A program made the position numbers and the translations under genes. The notes under the pieces were generated by a model. That model did not search any database, was not told the DNA's origin, and was given only the letters and a program-made list of their open reading frames with translations. A stretch of 64,000 nucleotides of DNA from Aggregatibacter kilianii (GTDB taxonomy: Bacteria > Pseudomonadota > Gammaproteobacteria > Enterobacterales > Pasteurellaceae), in the NCBI RefSeq assembly GCF_003129965.1, contig NZ_NRCJ01000001.1:1-64000 (forward strand), in the 5' to 3' direction. This document shows positions 37,989-48,178 of the stretch, piece after piece (position 1 is the first letter of the stretch; each line of letters begins with the position of its first letter).

Positions 37989-38669
37989 ATGAAATTTCGT
38001 TTAGCTGTATTAGCTGCAACACTTTTAGCCAGTTCCGCCAGCTTTGCAGGGATGGTCACCAGTTCATCTAACATTGATTTCTTAGCCGTTGACGGTCAAA
38101 AACCTTCCAAATCCTTATTAAAGGAAACCCACAGTTTCAATATTAACGATACCCAAAAACACCAAGTTGTCGTTCGTGTGTCTGAAATTGTCAAAACCGG
38201 CTCCGACAGTGCTTTACTTGAAACTGATCCGATTGTTGTGGCATTCCAAGGTGCTACTGAAGATATCGTGATTTCAGCACCAAAATTATCCAGCGAACGC
38301 GATTTCGATGCCTTTAAGAAAGCGCCTGTTATCAGCGTCAAAACCGCATCCGGTGCAAACGTACAAAACCAACAAGAATATTTGAAACAAGAAGGCTTCT
38401 TCCCAAGCGTAAGCCTGATTAAAGACTTAGGCGAATATAACGCTTCCGGTGCTGCCGCTGCCGTCCCGGCTTTTGCAAGCGCCAGTGCGTCTAACACAAC
38501 ACCAACTGTAGCCGTTGTTGCCGGCGGTGCGGCGACCGGTAAAGTAGCAAAAGGCAAAGTGACCTTACAAGGCGAAAATGTTGCCGAACAAATGCTGCAA
38601 TACTGGTATCAACAAGCCGACAAAGAAACTCAAGCGCGTTTCATTGATTGGGCGAAAAAACAAAAATAA
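37989..38669 (+). CDS. yccT: DUF2057/UPF0319 periplasmic protein (YccT-like)
   Basis: About 226 residues from the ATG after AGGAG. Signal peptide about 1-21 (cleaved after SFA). The DUF2057 pattern is recognisable at FLAVDGQKPSKSLLKE and the IVVAFQGATEDIVISAP stretch. An Ala/Val-rich segment (about 155-185) separates the domain from a short helical end rich in Gln (ENVAEQMLQYWYQQADKETQ). Enterobacterial YccT has been tied to curli regulation, but a general role is not known. A terminator follows and mgsA is next. Confidence 0.85.
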   Translation: MKFRLAVLAATLLASSASFAGMVTSSSNIDFLAVDGQKPSKSLLKETHSFNINDTQKHQVVVRVSEIVKTGSDSALLETDPIVVAFQGATEDIVISAPKLSSERDFDAFKKAPVISVKTASGANVQNQQEYLKQEGFFPSVSLIKDLGEYNASGAAAAVPAFASASASNTTPTVAVVAGGAATGKVAKGKVTLQGENVAEQMLQYWYQQADKETQARFIDWAKKQK

Positions 38670-38694
38670 TTATTCGTTAATGTGATACAAATTT

Positions 38695-38721
38695 AAAAAG
38701 TGAGCCGCCCGCTCACTTTTT
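38695..38721 (+). terminator. rho-independent terminator of yccT
   Basis: AAAAAGTGAGC pairs with GCTCACTTTTT over a five-base loop (CGCCC), with more T after it. It stops just before the mgsA Shine-Dalgarno (AGGAGG). Confidence 0.85.
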
Positions 38722-38735
38722 GTTTAGGAGGACTT

Positions 38736-39194
38736 ATGCAAACCACAGAACGCACGTTGCCAAAACACAAAAATATCGCACTGGTCGCTCACGATCACTG
38801 CAAACAGGATCTTATAAACTGGTGTAAAAAACACCGCACTTTATTGGCGCAACACACTTTATACGCCACCGGCACCACCGGCAACCTTATTCATCAGGCT
38901 ACGGACTTACCGATCAACAGCCTGCTTAGCGGCCCGATGGGTGGCGATCAACAACTGGGCGGATTAATCGCCGAAAACAAAATCGATTTGATGATATTCT
39001 TCTGGGATCCGATGAATGCCGTGCCGCACGATCCCGATGTGAAAGCCTTAATGCGCATTGCTACCGTATGGAACATTCCCGTTGCAATGAATATCGCCAG
39101 CGCGGATTTTTTAGTTACATCGCCATTATTTAACGACACCGCCGATATTCGTATTCCGGATTATCAAGGCTATCTAACCGAGCGATTGAAATAA
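38736..39194 (+). CDS. mgsA: methylglyoxal synthase
   Basis: 152 residues from the ATG after AGGAGG. It turns dihydroxyacetone phosphate into methylglyoxal, a bypass used when phosphorylated sugars accumulate. The catalytic Asp71 (MGGDQQLGG), His19 (LVAHDHCK) and the phosphate-binding [10 protein letters not shown] are present. The length equals E. coli MgsA. Its stop overlaps the yccF start (TAATG). An uptake signal lies within the gene (near 38833). Confidence 0.97.
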   Translation: MQTTERTLPKHKNIALVAHDHCKQDLINWCKKHRTLLAQHTLYATGTTGNLIHQATDLPINSLLSGPMGGDQQLGGLIAENKIDLMIFFWDPMNAVPHDPDVKALMRIATVWNIPVAMNIASADFLVTSPLFNDTADIRIPDYQGYLTERLK

Positions 39195-39667
39195 TGAACG
39201 GAAATAACTCGACCCTCGCACTCATTTTAAATATTCTAAATTTTGTTCTGGGTGGCTTCGCCGTCACCCTTGGTTGGCTTTTTGCCACCATAATGAGTGC
39301 CGTTTTGATCGTTACCCTGCCCTACACCCGCAGCTGTTGGGAAATCACCAAAATGACGCTGGTGCCTTTTGGTAACGACATCATTCATGTGAAATATTTA
39401 GAGCCGAAAAGTGCGGTGGAAAATTCCATCGGATCCGTGCTTAACATTATTTGGTTTATCCTGTTCGGTTGGTGGTTATGTTTGGTCAATGTCTTTTGCG
39501 GCATTTCCCAATGCCTAACCATTATCGGCATTCCTACGGGCTTGGCGCATTTCAAAATCGCCGCCATCGCCCTATACCCGGTGGGACAGCGCGTTTTGCC
39601 GAAAGACACCGTAGCGTTAATTCGCCAACAAGCCACAGAACAACAATACAAGCGGTTTTATCAATAA
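39194..39667 (+). CDS. yccF: inner membrane protein YccF
   Basis: 157 residues with several hydrophobic segments and the YccF pattern: NILNFVLGGFAVTLGWLF, TRSCWEITKMTLVPFG and IPTGLAHFKIAAIALYPVG. It contains two similar halves typical of the YccF domain. The function is unknown, and it is often beside yccS, as here. Start overlaps the mgsA stop. An uptake signal (near 39409) and an ACAAGCGGT sequence (39648-39656) lie in the gene. Confidence 0.88.
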   Translation: MNGNNSTLALILNILNFVLGGFAVTLGWLFATIMSAVLIVTLPYTRSCWEITKMTLVPFGNDIIHVKYLEPKSAVENSIGSVLNIIWFILFGWWLCLVNVFCGISQCLTIIGIPTGLAHFKIAAIALYPVGQRVLPKDTVALIRQQATEQQYKRFYQ

Positions 39668-39675
39668 GGTAAGAG

Positions 39676-41817
39676 ATGAATCACTGGTTTAACGCCAAAG
39701 TTATCGCGTCCATTCCGATTTTTATTGCCGTGAATCTCGCGGTGCTGGCAATTTGGTATTTCAATATTTCCGAACAAAGTATGCCCTTAGTGTTGGGCAT
39801 TATTGCCGGCGGGTTGGTGGATTTGGATAACCGTTTAACCGGCCGAATCAAAAACGTTTTCTACACGCTACTCGCCTTTTCCATTTCCAGTATCAGCGTG
39901 CAATTGAGCATCGGGCATAACCTGCAATTTATGCTGTTGATGACGCTGATGACCTTCGCCTTCACCATGATCGGCGCCTTGGGGCAACGTTATAGCACCA
40001 TCGCCTTCGGTACCTTAGTGGTCGCGTTATACACGACCTTGGCTTACCTGCCCGATACCCTTTGGTATATCAACCCGCTGATGATTTTATGCGGCACGTT
40101 GCTTTATAGCGTCACGACGCTGTGTGTGTATTTATTTTTTCCCAATCGTCCTGTACAGGAAAGCGTCGCCAAATCCTTTCTGGCATTAGCCAATTACCTG
40201 GATGCCAAATCCATGTTTTTCGATCCCGATGAAATCGATCAAATCGAAAACAAACACATTGCCATGGCAATGAAAAACAGCGAATTAATTAACGCTTTCA
40301 ATGCGTCGCGCACCGCACTTTTTTATCGTATTCGCGGACAACACCGCCACAGTCGCACCACCAAAATGATTCGCTATTATTTTGCCGCACAAGATATTCA
40401 TGAACGCATCAGTTCCAGCCATTTTGATTATCAAAAACTGGCGGAACACCTAAAAAATACCGATTTGATTTTCCGTATTCAACGCTTGTTGGAATTACAA
40501 GCCCAAGCCTGTCGCAACATTGCATTGAGCTTACAGCGTAATAAAACCTATCACTACGACACACGGGTGGAAAAAGCCATTAACGGGCTAAATCAATCCT
40601 TTGAGTTTTATCGCGCAGGTCATAGCGGAGAAAAAGAAACGCTACTGAATCTGCAAACCTTGCTGGATAACCTGAAAAGCGTGGATTATCAACTGCGCCA
40701 CATCGATCAGGAAGCGGACAACACCGAACAAACGGAACGCGCGCAAATTTACACGGAACAAATCACCGGCTTAAAAAATATTCTGTTTGCGATTCGCAGC
40801 CATTGCAACTTTGAATCACAACTTTTCCGCCATGCGGTACGTCTGTCCATTGTGGTGTTTATTTGTTGTGTGATCGGTGAATTTTTGCCGTTGGATCGCG
40901 GTTATTGGGTCTTGCTCACCGCCGTATTTGTCTGTCAGCCTAACTACACCGCCACCAAATTACGTTTAAAACAACGGATTGTCGGCACGATTCTTGGTGT
41001 CATCATCGGTTCCTTATTGCCCTACACCAACCCGACGCTGGAATTGCAACTCGGCTTAATCGTGCTGACCAGCACCTTGTTCTTCTTTTTCCGTACCAAC
41101 AATTACAGCTTCTCCACCTTTTTCATCACGTTACAAGTGATTTTCAGCTTTGATGTCATGGGTTTCGATGTGGAACAGGCGCTGTATTCGCGAGTGATTG
41201 ATACGCTCATCGGCGCGACCATTTCTTGGTTTGCGGTGTCTTATTTGTGGCCGGATTGGAAATATTTACAACTGGATAAAGTGAGCCGTCAGGCAGTGAA
41301 AAGCGATGCCAAATATTTGTTGTATATCGTCAGCCAGCTGCAATTCGGCAAAGGGGATAATTTGAAATACCGCATCACACGCCGTTATGCCCACGAATAT
41401 GCGGCGGCACTCAGCGCGACGGTGTCAAACATGAATCACGAACCGAAGAAATATCAGGCGCATTTGCAGACGGGGTTTGAACTGTTAAAAATCAATTATT
41501 CCCTGCTCAGCTACATTTCCGCCCTCGGCGCTTATCGCAGCAAAATGAATCAAATGCAACAAAGCACGGCATTCTTGGCGGAATTTTATCCGGCGGCGAA
41601 AAAGATTATTTATATGCTGGAACATCTGGAAAAACTGACACCGGACATTTTTGCCAAGCTACATGAAACTATCGAATTGAGTTTGAAGCAGGCGCAAGTC
41701 CACCTGAGTGCCAACGAGCAGTTAGAAACGGTGCAATTTAATATTCCTATCCAGCAATTGAGCATGATCAGCCAAATTTTGCCGTCCCTCTACGCCGCAT
41801 TTCAGAAAACCGTTTAA
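39676..41817 (+). CDS. yccS: FUSC-family membrane protein YccS
   Basis: 713 residues with the FUSC layout: an N-terminal block of about five membrane helices (1-150), a long cytosolic part with HTRIRG-like helices, then a second membrane block from about 390 (RHAVRLSIVVFICCVIGEF, GYWVLLTAVFVCQPNYTAT) and a C-terminal helical domain. FUSC proteins are thought to export aromatic acids or similar compounds; YccS itself is not assigned. It follows yccF by eight bases. Its 3' end overlaps smrB by four bases on the opposite strand. Confidence 0.92.
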   Translation: MNHWFNAKVIASIPIFIAVNLAVLAIWYFNISEQSMPLVLGIIAGGLVDLDNRLTGRIKNVFYTLLAFSISSISVQLSIGHNLQFMLLMTLMTFAFTMIGALGQRYSTIAFGTLVVALYTTLAYLPDTLWYINPLMILCGTLLYSVTTLCVYLFFPNRPVQESVAKSFLALANYLDAKSMFFDPDEIDQIENKHIAMAMKNSELINAFNASRTALFYRIRGQHRHSRTTKMIRYYFAAQDIHERISSSHFDYQKLAEHLKNTDLIFRIQRLLELQAQACRNIALSLQRNKTYHYDTRVEKAINGLNQSFEFYRAGHSGEKETLLNLQTLLDNLKSVDYQLRHIDQEADNTEQTERAQIYTEQITGLKNILFAIRSHCNFESQLFRHAVRLSIVVFICCVIGEFLPLDRGYWVLLTAVFVCQPNYTATKLRLKQRIVGTILGVIIGSLLPYTNPTLELQLGLIVLTSTLFFFFRTNNYSFSTFFITLQVIFSFDVMGFDVEQALYSRVIDTLIGATISWFAVSYLWPDWKYLQLDKVSRQAVKSDAKYLLYIVSQLQFGKGDNLKYRITRRYAHEYAAALSATVSNMNHEPKKYQAHLQTGFELLKINYSLLSYISALGAYRSKMNQMQQSTAFLAEFYPAAKKIIYMLEHLEKLTPDIFAKLHETIELSLKQAQVHLSANEQLETVQFNIPIQQLSMISQILPSLYAAFQKTV

Positions 41818-42320
41818 ACGTCGATTAAAATGAGAATTGCCGCATCGCCGCCCCACTCTTTCGGGGCTTGGTGTAAGGCGCGCACTTTCGGATGTTGCAC
41901 CAGCCAGCGCGGGATCTGACGTTTTAAGGTATAAGTGCCATAGCCCGTCATCACGCTGGCGCAGTAGATATGCTCTTTCTCACAGGCTTGAATTAACGCC
42001 GCCAGCTCCAGCTTCGCCTGCTCGCGGGTTAAGCCGTGCAAATCCAGAAAAATCTCCGGTGAAAAATCCCCGCGTCGTAATTGCTTCAACAAATGAGAAT
42101 CTTCATTTTCACGCAAATATTTGACCGCACTTTCGTCGTTCAGCAGCGGCTCATATTCATCGGAAAAATAAAACAAGGTATCTTGCTGCTCCCGCATTTC
42201 TTTTATGGTCGCCTGCGCTTTCTTTTTATTGGCACGCGGCGGCACAAAGGTATTCTGTTTTAACGGCTTTACGCCTTTCATTTCGGCGCGAAACAGCGAA
42301 ATCGCTTCCTCATCTAACAT
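41814..42320 (-). CDS. smrB: Smr-domain endonuclease (ribosome rescue factor SmrB)
   Basis: 168 residues. N-terminal charged segment, then a Smr domain (about 85-168) with the metal or nucleic acid motif LDLHGLTREQAKLEL and the GYGTYTLKRQIPRWL (GxG) element. In E. coli, SmrB cleaves mRNA between collided ribosomes so they can be rescued. It is divergent from prmB, the same arrangement as yfcN-prmB in E. coli. AGGAAA precedes the ATG. One uptake signal lies in frame. Confidence 0.92.
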   Translation of the reverse strand: MLDEEAISLFRAEMKGVKPLKQNTFVPPRANKKKAQATIKEMREQQDTLFYFSDEYEPLLNDESAVKYLRENEDSHLLKQLRRGDFSPEIFLDLHGLTREQAKLELAALIQACEKEHIYCASVMTGYGTYTLKRQIPRWLVQHPKVRALHQAPKEWGGDAAILILIDV

Positions 42321-42382
42321 TTCGTTTCCTATCTCAAATATGGTATAACTACGCGCAATTCTAACATTGATAAGAGCAAATC

Positions 42383-43333
42383 ATGAACCAAATTACCTTT
42401 AATCAGGAATTAATTGACGATATTTATTCCGCCAACGTGCAGGAGGAACTGCACACCATTAAAGACTTCCTGCGCTGGACTTACACGATCTTTAATCGTT
42501 CCGACTTATTCTACGGGCACGGCTATGACAACGCCTGGGACGAAGCGCACCAGCTGGTACTTTCCAGTCTGCACCTGCCGCCCGACTTCCCCGCCGAATT
42601 GTACGACGCCCGCTTAACCACGGCAGAAAAGCTCGAACTCATCCGATTAATCATGATCCGCATTGAAAAACGCATTCCGATTGCCTATTTAATTCACAGC
42701 GCCTGGTTCTGCGGTTTAGAATTTTACGTAGATGAACGGGTCATCATCCCACGCTCACCTATCGGCGCTCTAATTCAGGATGGTTTCGCCGGCTTGCTGC
42801 CGAAAGCACCGCAACGCATTCTAGATATGTGCACCGGCAGCGGTTGCATCGCTATCGCCTGTGCCGAACAATTCCCCGACGCGGACGTGGACGCCGTGGA
42901 TTTATCCCTCGATGCGCTGAACGTGGCGGAAATCAACATCGAACGTCACAACCTCAGCCACCGCGTTTTCCCGATTCAATCGGATTTATTCTCGCAATTA
43001 TTGGAAGAACAATACGACCTCATCGTCACCAACCCGCCTTATGTGGATTTGGACGATCTCTCCGATATGCCAGAAGAATTTCACTACGAACCGGAAATGG
43101 CGCTCGGCTCAGGCGACGACGGCTTAACCATCACCAAGGAAATCCTCCGCCACACGGCAAACTACCTCACCGACGACGGCGTGCTGGTGTGCGAAGTAGG
43201 CAACAGCATGGTGCATTTAATGGAACAATTTCCCCAAGTGTCGTTCCACTGGCTTGAACTTAAAAACGGCGGCGTGGGCGTGTTCGCCTTAACCAAAGCG
43301 GAGCTTGTTCAACATCAAGCGGCGTTTGATTAA
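42383..43333 (+). CDS. prmB: ribosomal protein uL3 glutamine methyltransferase
   Basis: 316 residues. It methylates a glutamine of ribosomal protein L3 using SAM. Visible are the SAM-binding loop [17 protein letters not shown] (around residue 150), the acidic loop [16 protein letters not shown], and the substrate-glutamine motif [12 protein letters not shown] (NPPY near residue 217). N-terminal helical domain as in PrmB/PrmC. A uptake-signal terminator follows. Confidence 0.96.
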   Translation: MNQITFNQELIDDIYSANVQEELHTIKDFLRWTYTIFNRSDLFYGHGYDNAWDEAHQLVLSSLHLPPDFPAELYDARLTTAEKLELIRLIMIRIEKRIPIAYLIHSAWFCGLEFYVDERVIIPRSPIGALIQDGFAGLLPKAPQRILDMCTGSGCIAIACAEQFPDADVDAVDLSLDALNVAEINIERHNLSHRVFPIQSDLFSQLLEEQYDLIVTNPPYVDLDDLSDMPEEFHYEPEMALGSGDDGLTITKEILRHTANYLTDDGVLVCEVGNSMVHLMEQFPQVSFHWLELKNGGVGVFALTKAELVQHQAAFD

Positions 43334-43346
43334 GCAGGACTGAGAT

Positions 43347-43390
43347 AAAAAGTGCGGTCAAAATTTACGATGGATTTTGACCGCACTTTT
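43347..43390 (+). terminator. uptake-signal terminator of prmB
   Basis: AAAAGTGCGGTCAAAAT pairs with ATTTTGACCGCACTTTT over a ten-base spacer and is followed by GTTTT. Perfect 17-bp stem with two uptake signals. Confidence 0.82.
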
Positions 43391-43439
43391 GTTTTCTTGA
43401 TGGTTCAAGTCCCTATGCTTGGACTAGCCAAGTTTCTGC

Positions 43440-43510
43440 TGGCGCGCGTTTCCTAACGCGTGCTGATAAATTGCCTATAAAACGGCACACGCTGGGAAGC
43501 GTGCGCCATC
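43440..43510. repeat. dispersed long palindrome, family A, copy 2
   Basis: The left arm TGGCGCGCGTTTCCTAACG and right arm GCTGGGAAGCGTGCGCCA are complementary with a few mismatches. Same family as 9954-10027 and 61199-61265. It lies between prmB and the nucleotidyltransferase gene. Confidence 0.7.
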
Positions 43511-43539
43511 GTTAGAGTGCGCCACATCAAAACTGAAAA

Positions 43540-44361
43540 TCAATCTTTCAGCCCTAACTTTTCCTCGGTATATTTCAGCATTTTTTCCGCTGTTTCTTTG
43601 TCATAGAAGAAGCCGGTTTTGAGAGAGAAAGTCTGAGCTTCTTGGTGGAAGAAGATTTGGGTAGCCATTAGGGATTGGGTGAGATTCTCTTGGTTGGAAA
43701 AGCGAAGCAGAGCTGCAAATGCCACCTCCTTTTCAGCAGGTAAGTACCGGAAGAGATATTTATAATTTTTACCGACATCCACCACCCCCTTATCTGCTGC
43801 TACCTGCCAAGTTAAAAGTTTGAGCAATTCTTTCTGACAAATATCATAGAGATGATCCGCTGCATAAATTAATTGGCGGCGGCGAATGCCTTTGACCACA
43901 TAGGCTGACACCCACCAAAATTCATTGCAGGATTTTTCAAAATCAGCCGCTGTCGCCGGTGCCGTCCAATAGCATTGGGGAGCGAGCGCATAGGACTGAA
44001 AGAGCCCTAGGGGGTCGGTTAGCACTGTGAAATCAGCTTCGCTGTCCAACCATTCTCTGAGATGCTCCTTGGGGCAGAGGGTCAGATCAATCCGATTGCC
44101 ATCTTCAAAGAGCATAAGAAAGAGTCGGCGATGCTCTAGGGAAACATGCTGTTCAATCATCCGATTACCAAAAAGATCTAGCCAAGTAAGGTCTGTCACA
44201 ACCTCCTCCAAATCTTCTACTAGGTAAACCACATCATAGTCTTGGAACTCGTCCTTTAATGCATTGGGTGTAGCTCGCGAACCGGACAGGGCGACTGCGG
44301 TGACTTTCAAGACCTTGGCGATCCGTAAAATCAGATCAAGTATTTCGGTTTCAGTTCTCAT
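43540..44361 (-). CDS. aminoglycoside 6-adenylyltransferase-like protein (ANT(6) family)
   Basis: 273 residues. The nucleotidyltransferase core shows ALSGSRATPN (Gly27-Ser28) followed by FQDYDVVYLV with Asp41 and Asp43, and DGNRIDLTL with Asp92, the three metal-binding acids. The C-terminal helical half resembles streptomycin adenylyltransferases (AadE). The length, about 270-290, fits. Whether it really modifies streptomycin is not shown. No uptake signal falls inside it, and CTAG (rare in the neighbours) occurs several times. It is flanked by two dispersed repeats and has no operon partner, which suggests transfer, possibly from oral Gram-positive bacteria. Confidence 0.8.
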   Translation of the reverse strand: MRTETEILDLILRIAKVLKVTAVALSGSRATPNALKDEFQDYDVVYLVEDLEEVVTDLTWLDLFGNRMIEQHVSLEHRRLFLMLFEDGNRIDLTLCPKEHLREWLDSEADFTVLTDPLGLFQSYALAPQCYWTAPATAADFEKSCNEFWWVSAYVVKGIRRRQLIYAADHLYDICQKELLKLLTWQVAADKGVVDVGKNYKYLFRYLPAEKEVAFAALLRFSNQENLTQSLMATQIFFHQEAQTFSLKTGFFYDKETAEKMLKYTEEKLGLKD

Positions 44362-44426
44362 GTAAACTCCGATAGTGCCCCCAAAGACACCTCACTCAAG
44401 ATGCACGCCATCAAAAGAAGACAAGC

Positions 44427-44513
44427 GTAGGGTGGGTTTGCTAACCCACCACAGGTTGCCCCCACCATAGATGAAGTCAAGATCTTACCGGTGGGCTGGC
44501 GAGCCCACCCTAC
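44427..44513. repeat. dispersed palindrome, family B, copy 2
   Basis: GTAGGGTGGG at the left and CCCACCCTAC at the right enclose GGTGGGT/ACCCACC and GGTGGGC/GCCCACC. Same plan as 12276-12339 with a longer middle. Lies between the nucleotidyltransferase gene and the sucD terminator. Confidence 0.7.
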
Positions 44514-44571
44514 AAAACAAATACTCTTCTTACACGCGCCAATGAAAAGAAATCTGTGCCATCAAAAAATA

Positions 44572-44621
44572 AAAAAGTGCGGTCCATTTTAAAAACATTT
44601 TTAAAACCGACCGCACTTTTT
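44572..44621 (-). terminator. uptake-signal terminator of sucD
   Basis: AAAAAAGTGCGGTCC faces GACCGCACTTTTT across an AT-rich spacer, with A-runs that become T-runs on the minus strand. It closes the sucABCD region. Confidence 0.75.
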
Positions 44622-44633
44622 CACCCAACCAAA

Positions 44634-45506
44634 TTATTTCTTCAACACATCCCGCAATGCCGCACCAATGTCCGCTAAACTTCTCACGGTTTTCACGCCG
44701 GCGGCTTCGAGGGCGGCGAATTTTTCATCGGCGGTGCCTTTGCCGCCGCTGATGATGGCGCCGGCGTGTCCCATACGTTTGCCTTTCGGCGCGGTGACAC
44801 CGGCGATGTAGCTCACCACAGGTTTGGTGACGTGCTGTTTAATGAACGCCGCCGCTTCTTCTTCCGCCGAGCCGCCGATTTCGCCGATCATGACGATGGC
44901 TTCCGTTTGCGGATCCTCTTGGAACAATTTCAAAATATCCACAAAGTTGGAACCCGGAATCGGATCGCCGCCGATACCGACGCAGGTGGATTGACCGAAA
45001 CCTTCATCAGTGGTTTGTTTCACCGCTTCATACGTCAACGTGCCGGAACGAGAAACGATACCGATTTTGCCTTTTTTGTGAATGTCACCCGGCATGATGC
45101 CGATTTTGCATTCTTCCGGCGTAATCACGCCCGGGCAGTTCGGACCGATCATGCGCACGCCCGTTTGATTTAAGCGCTGTTTGACCAGCAACATATCCAA
45201 AGTCGGAATCCCTTCGGTAATACACACGATTAACTGAATCCCCGCGTCGATGGCTTCTAAAATCGCGTCTTTGCAACCCGGTGCCGGCACGTAAATCACG
45301 CTGGCGGTGGCACCAGTGGCTTCCACGGCATCACGTACGGTGTTGAACACCGGTAAGCCTAAATGCGTTGTGCCGCCTTTGCCGGGCGATACGCCACCCA
45401 CTAACTGCGTGCCGTAAGCCAATGCCTGTTGGGAATGGAATGTGCCTTGTCCGCCGGTGAAGCCTTGGCAAATTACTTTGGTATTTTTATTGACTAAAAT
45501 TGACAT
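44634..45506 (-). CDS. sucD: succinyl-CoA synthetase alpha subunit
   Basis: 290 residues from the second ATG ([15 protein letters not shown]), better spaced from AAGGAG. With SucC it makes succinate, CoA and ATP in the TCA cycle. The CoA-binding Rossmann part shows [18 protein letters not shown] and the phosphorylated His (His247) lies in [12 protein letters not shown]. It sits 10 bases after sucC and ends the operon. Length equals the E. coli enzyme. Confidence 0.97.
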   Translation of the reverse strand: MSILVNKNTKVICQGFTGGQGTFHSQQALAYGTQLVGGVSPGKGGTTHLGLPVFNTVRDAVEATGATASVIYVPAPGCKDAILEAIDAGIQLIVCITEGIPTLDMLLVKQRLNQTGVRMIGPNCPGVITPEECKIGIMPGDIHKKGKIGIVSRSGTLTYEAVKQTTDEGFGQSTCVGIGGDPIPGSNFVDILKLFQEDPQTEAIVMIGEIGGSAEEEAAAFIKQHVTKPVVSYIAGVTAPKGKRMGHAGAIISGGKGTADEKFAALEAAGVKTVRSLADIGAALRDVLKK

Positions 45507-45516
45507 CATTCACTCC

Positions 45517-46686
45517 TTATAGCTGACCGTTTGCCGCTTTCACCGATTCCACCGCCGCGTCCGTGAGGCTTTTCGCCGCGATAATATTCAAACCGCTGTT
45601 GGCCAAAATTTCACGTCCTAAAGGCGCGTTATTGCCTTCCAAACGCACCACCACCGGCACATGCACGCCCACTTGATTTACCGCCGCCACAATGCCTTCG
45701 GCAATCAGATCGCAACGCACGATACCGCCGAAAATATTCACCAGTACGGCTTTGACATTGCTATCGGAAAGAATAATTTTGAAGGCTTCCGCCACCCGCT
45801 CTTTGGTGGTGCCACCGCCGACGTCCAGGAAGTTTGCCGGCTGTCCTCCATGCAGTTTGACAATATCCATGGTGCCCATGGCAAGACCCGCGCCGTTGAC
45901 CATGCAACCGATGTTACCGTCCAACGCGACATAATTCAGTTGGTGTAATTCCGCCAATGCCTCGCGCGCGTCACTTTGCGTGATGTCGGACATCGCCGCT
46001 AAATCCAGCTGACGATACAGCGCATTACTGTCCACCACGATTTTTGCATCCAGACAGGAAAGTTTACCTTCTTTGGTCACCACCAACGGGTTCACTTCAA
46101 GCAACGCCAAATCGCGCTCCACGAACATTTTCGCCAATTGGGTGAAAATATGGGTGAATTGATTGATTTGATCGCCTTTCAAACCGAGCTTAAAAGCCAG
46201 TTCACGCCCTTGATAAGGCATCCCGCCCACAAGCGGATCCAAGGCGACTTTGTATAATAATTCCGGGGTTTTCGCCGCCACCTCTTCAATGTTCATGCCG
46301 CCGGCAGCAGATGCCATAAACACCACTTTTTGTGAAGAACGATCGATGACTGCACCCAAATAAAGCTCACGATCGATCGCCACCGTTTCTTCCACATAAA
46401 TAATATTGATCGGTTGCCCGTTGGCATCGGTTTGAAAGGTTACCAAACGTTGCCCCAGCCATTTATCGGCAAATGTACGCACTTCCGCTTCATTACGCAC
46501 CAATTTCACCCCGCCGGCTTTTCCGCGTCCGCCCGCATGCACTTGGCATTTGGCAACCCAAACATCGCCTTTCAGCTGTTTGATCGCCTGCGCCGCTTCG
46601 TCTGCGGTCTTACAAGCGATGCCTCGGCATATGGGTAAATCATACTCGGCAAAAACCTGCTTGCTTTGGTATTCGTGTAGGTTCAT
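45517..46686 (-). CDS. sucC: succinyl-CoA synthetase beta subunit
   Basis: 389 residues. N-terminal ATP-grasp domain ([32 protein letters not shown]) and C-terminal flavodoxin-like domain ([16 protein letters not shown]). The nucleotide-binding residues appear intact. GAGGA precedes the ATG. It is followed directly by sucD. A hairpin built on ACAAGCGGT arms lies just before it. Confidence 0.97.
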   Translation of the reverse strand: MNLHEYQSKQVFAEYDLPICRGIACKTADEAAQAIKQLKGDVWVAKCQVHAGGRGKAGGVKLVRNEAEVRTFADKWLGQRLVTFQTDANGQPINIIYVEETVAIDRELYLGAVIDRSSQKVVFMASAAGGMNIEEVAAKTPELLYKVALDPLVGGMPYQGRELAFKLGLKGDQINQFTHIFTQLAKMFVERDLALLEVNPLVVTKEGKLSCLDAKIVVDSNALYRQLDLAAMSDITQSDAREALAELHQLNYVALDGNIGCMVNGAGLAMGTMDIVKLHGGQPANFLDVGGGTTKERVAEAFKIILSDSNVKAVLVNIFGGIVRCDLIAEGIVAAVNQVGVHVPVVVRLEGNNAPLGREILANSGLNIIAAKSLTDAAVESVKAANGQL

Positions 46687-46773
46687 ACAAAATCCTCTGT
46701 TGGGTGATAAATTTCTGATAAAAGTGCGGTTGTTTTTTCAAACATTGTTTCTCAAGGCGTTTTTATAAACCGA

Positions 46774-46807
46774 AACCGCTTGTCTTGCAAGCAAGAAACA
46801 AGCGGTT
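46774..46807 (-). terminator. hairpin with inverted ACAAGCGGT between sucB and sucC
   Basis: AACCGCTTGT pairs with ACAAGCGGTT, with CTTGC/GCAAG stacked inside. On the minus strand it follows sucB and would attenuate transcription into sucC. The arm equals the uptake signal of the other Pasteurellaceae group (ACAAGCGGT). Confidence 0.6.
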
Positions 46808-46814
46808 GTGCGGA

Positions 46815-48038
46815 TTAAATTTCAAGTAATAACCTTGTCGGGTCTTCCAGTAATTCTTTTATCGTTACCAGGAAGCCAACGGATTCGCGCCCGTCAATTA
46901 AACGGTGATCGTAACTTAACGCCAGATACATCATCGGGCGAATCACTACCTGCCCGTTTAACGCCACCGGGCGCTCTTTGATGGCGTGCATACCCAAAAT
47001 GGCGCTTTGAGGCGGGTTGATAATCGGTGTGGACATTAAGGAACCGAATACGCCGCCGTTGGTGATGGTAAAATTACCGCCGGTTAAATCTTCCACTGTC
47101 AATTTGCCGTCACGACCTTTTTCCGCCAAGGCTTTGATGGACTTTTCAATGTCCGCCATGGAAAGATTGTCACAATCGCGCAATACCGGCGTCACCAAAC
47201 CGCGCGGGGTAGAAACCGCGATGCTCACATCAAAATAGTTATGATAAATCACGTCGTCGCCGTCAATGGAGGCGTTCACTTCCGGATAACGTTTTAAGGC
47301 CTCCACCACGGCTTTGATGTAGAAAGACATGAAACCTAAGCGCACGCCATGTTGTTTTTCAAATTTCTCACCGTATTGTTTACGTAAATTCATGATCGGC
47401 TGCATATCCACTTCATTGAAAGTGGTCAACATAGCAGTCGTGTTTTTCGCTTCCAACAAACGTTCCGCAATGCGTTTGCGTAAACGGGTCATCGGCACGC
47501 GTTTTTCGCTACGCGCGGCATACGCCGTGGTGCTGAGAGTATCTTCCGCCACTTGCGGTTGCGCGGCGGCTGCAATGCGTTTGGCAAGCACCGCTTCCAC
47601 GTCTTCGCGGGTAATTCTACCGCCCACGCCGGTGCCCTTTACATCGGCGACATCGGAAGGTTGTAACCCGTGTTCCGCCAATAAACGACGTACCGCCGGG
47701 CCTTGCGCATCGGTCACATGAGGTTCGTCAGGCACTTCTGTGCGGCGATCTTTTGGTGTCGGCTCGGCGGTTTTTTCTAACACGGCAGCTGCCGCCGTCG
47801 CCGAATCCTCCAAAGTGCCGAGCACTTGTTTGCTGACTACCGTCGCCCCTTCTTCCTGTAAAATATGGGCAAGCACGCCATCCGACTGAGCAGGCACTTC
47901 CAGCACCACTTTGTCGGTTTCAATTTCCACAAGCACTTCGTCGCGTTTCACCACATCGCCCGCTTTTTTATGCCAGGTTGCCACGGTGGCATCGGCAACG
48001 GATTCGGGTAAATCAGGGACCAGAATTTCAATCGTCAT
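46815..48038 (-). CDS. sucB: 2-oxoglutarate dehydrogenase E2, dihydrolipoyl succinyltransferase
   Basis: 407 residues. One lipoyl domain with the lipoylated Lys43 ([11 protein letters not shown]), a peripheral-subunit binding domain (about 105-145, [20 protein letters not shown]) and the catalytic core with [14 protein letters not shown] (active His) at the end. It forms the 24-mer core of the complex. AGGAA precedes the ATG. It follows sucA after a 140-base gap with an uptake-signal hairpin. E3 (lpdA) is not in the window. Confidence 0.97.
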   Translation of the reverse strand: MTIEILVPDLPESVADATVATWHKKAGDVVKRDEVLVEIETDKVVLEVPAQSDGVLAHILQEEGATVVSKQVLGTLEDSATAAAAVLEKTAEPTPKDRRTEVPDEPHVTDAQGPAVRRLLAEHGLQPSDVADVKGTGVGGRITREDVEAVLAKRIAAAAQPQVAEDTLSTTAYAARSEKRVPMTRLRKRIAERLLEAKNTTAMLTTFNEVDMQPIMNLRKQYGEKFEKQHGVRLGFMSFYIKAVVEALKRYPEVNASIDGDDVIYHNYFDVSIAVSTPRGLVTPVLRDCDNLSMADIEKSIKALAEKGRDGKLTVEDLTGGNFTITNGGVFGSLMSTPIINPPQSAILGMHAIKERPVALNGQVVIRPMMYLALSYDHRLIDGRESVGFLVTIKELLEDPTRLLLEI

Positions 48039-48101
48039 AATGTTTATTCCTTTTTTATGTTCGCTTATTTATATTCGCTTAATTAAGTCTCAATTCTGCT
48101 T

Positions 48102-48167
48102 AAAAGTGCGGTTGATTTTGGCAGCGTTTTTTCGGGTTAAAAACACCGGGAAAAACGACCGCACTTT
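48102..48167 (-). terminator. inverted uptake signals between sucA and sucB
   Basis: AAAGTGCGGT (48102-48111) and ACCGCACTTT (48158-48167) face each other across a 46-base spacer. It may attenuate sucA-sucB read-through, or it is only an uptake pair. Confidence 0.45.
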
Positions 48168-48178
48168 ACAGACGCGTA

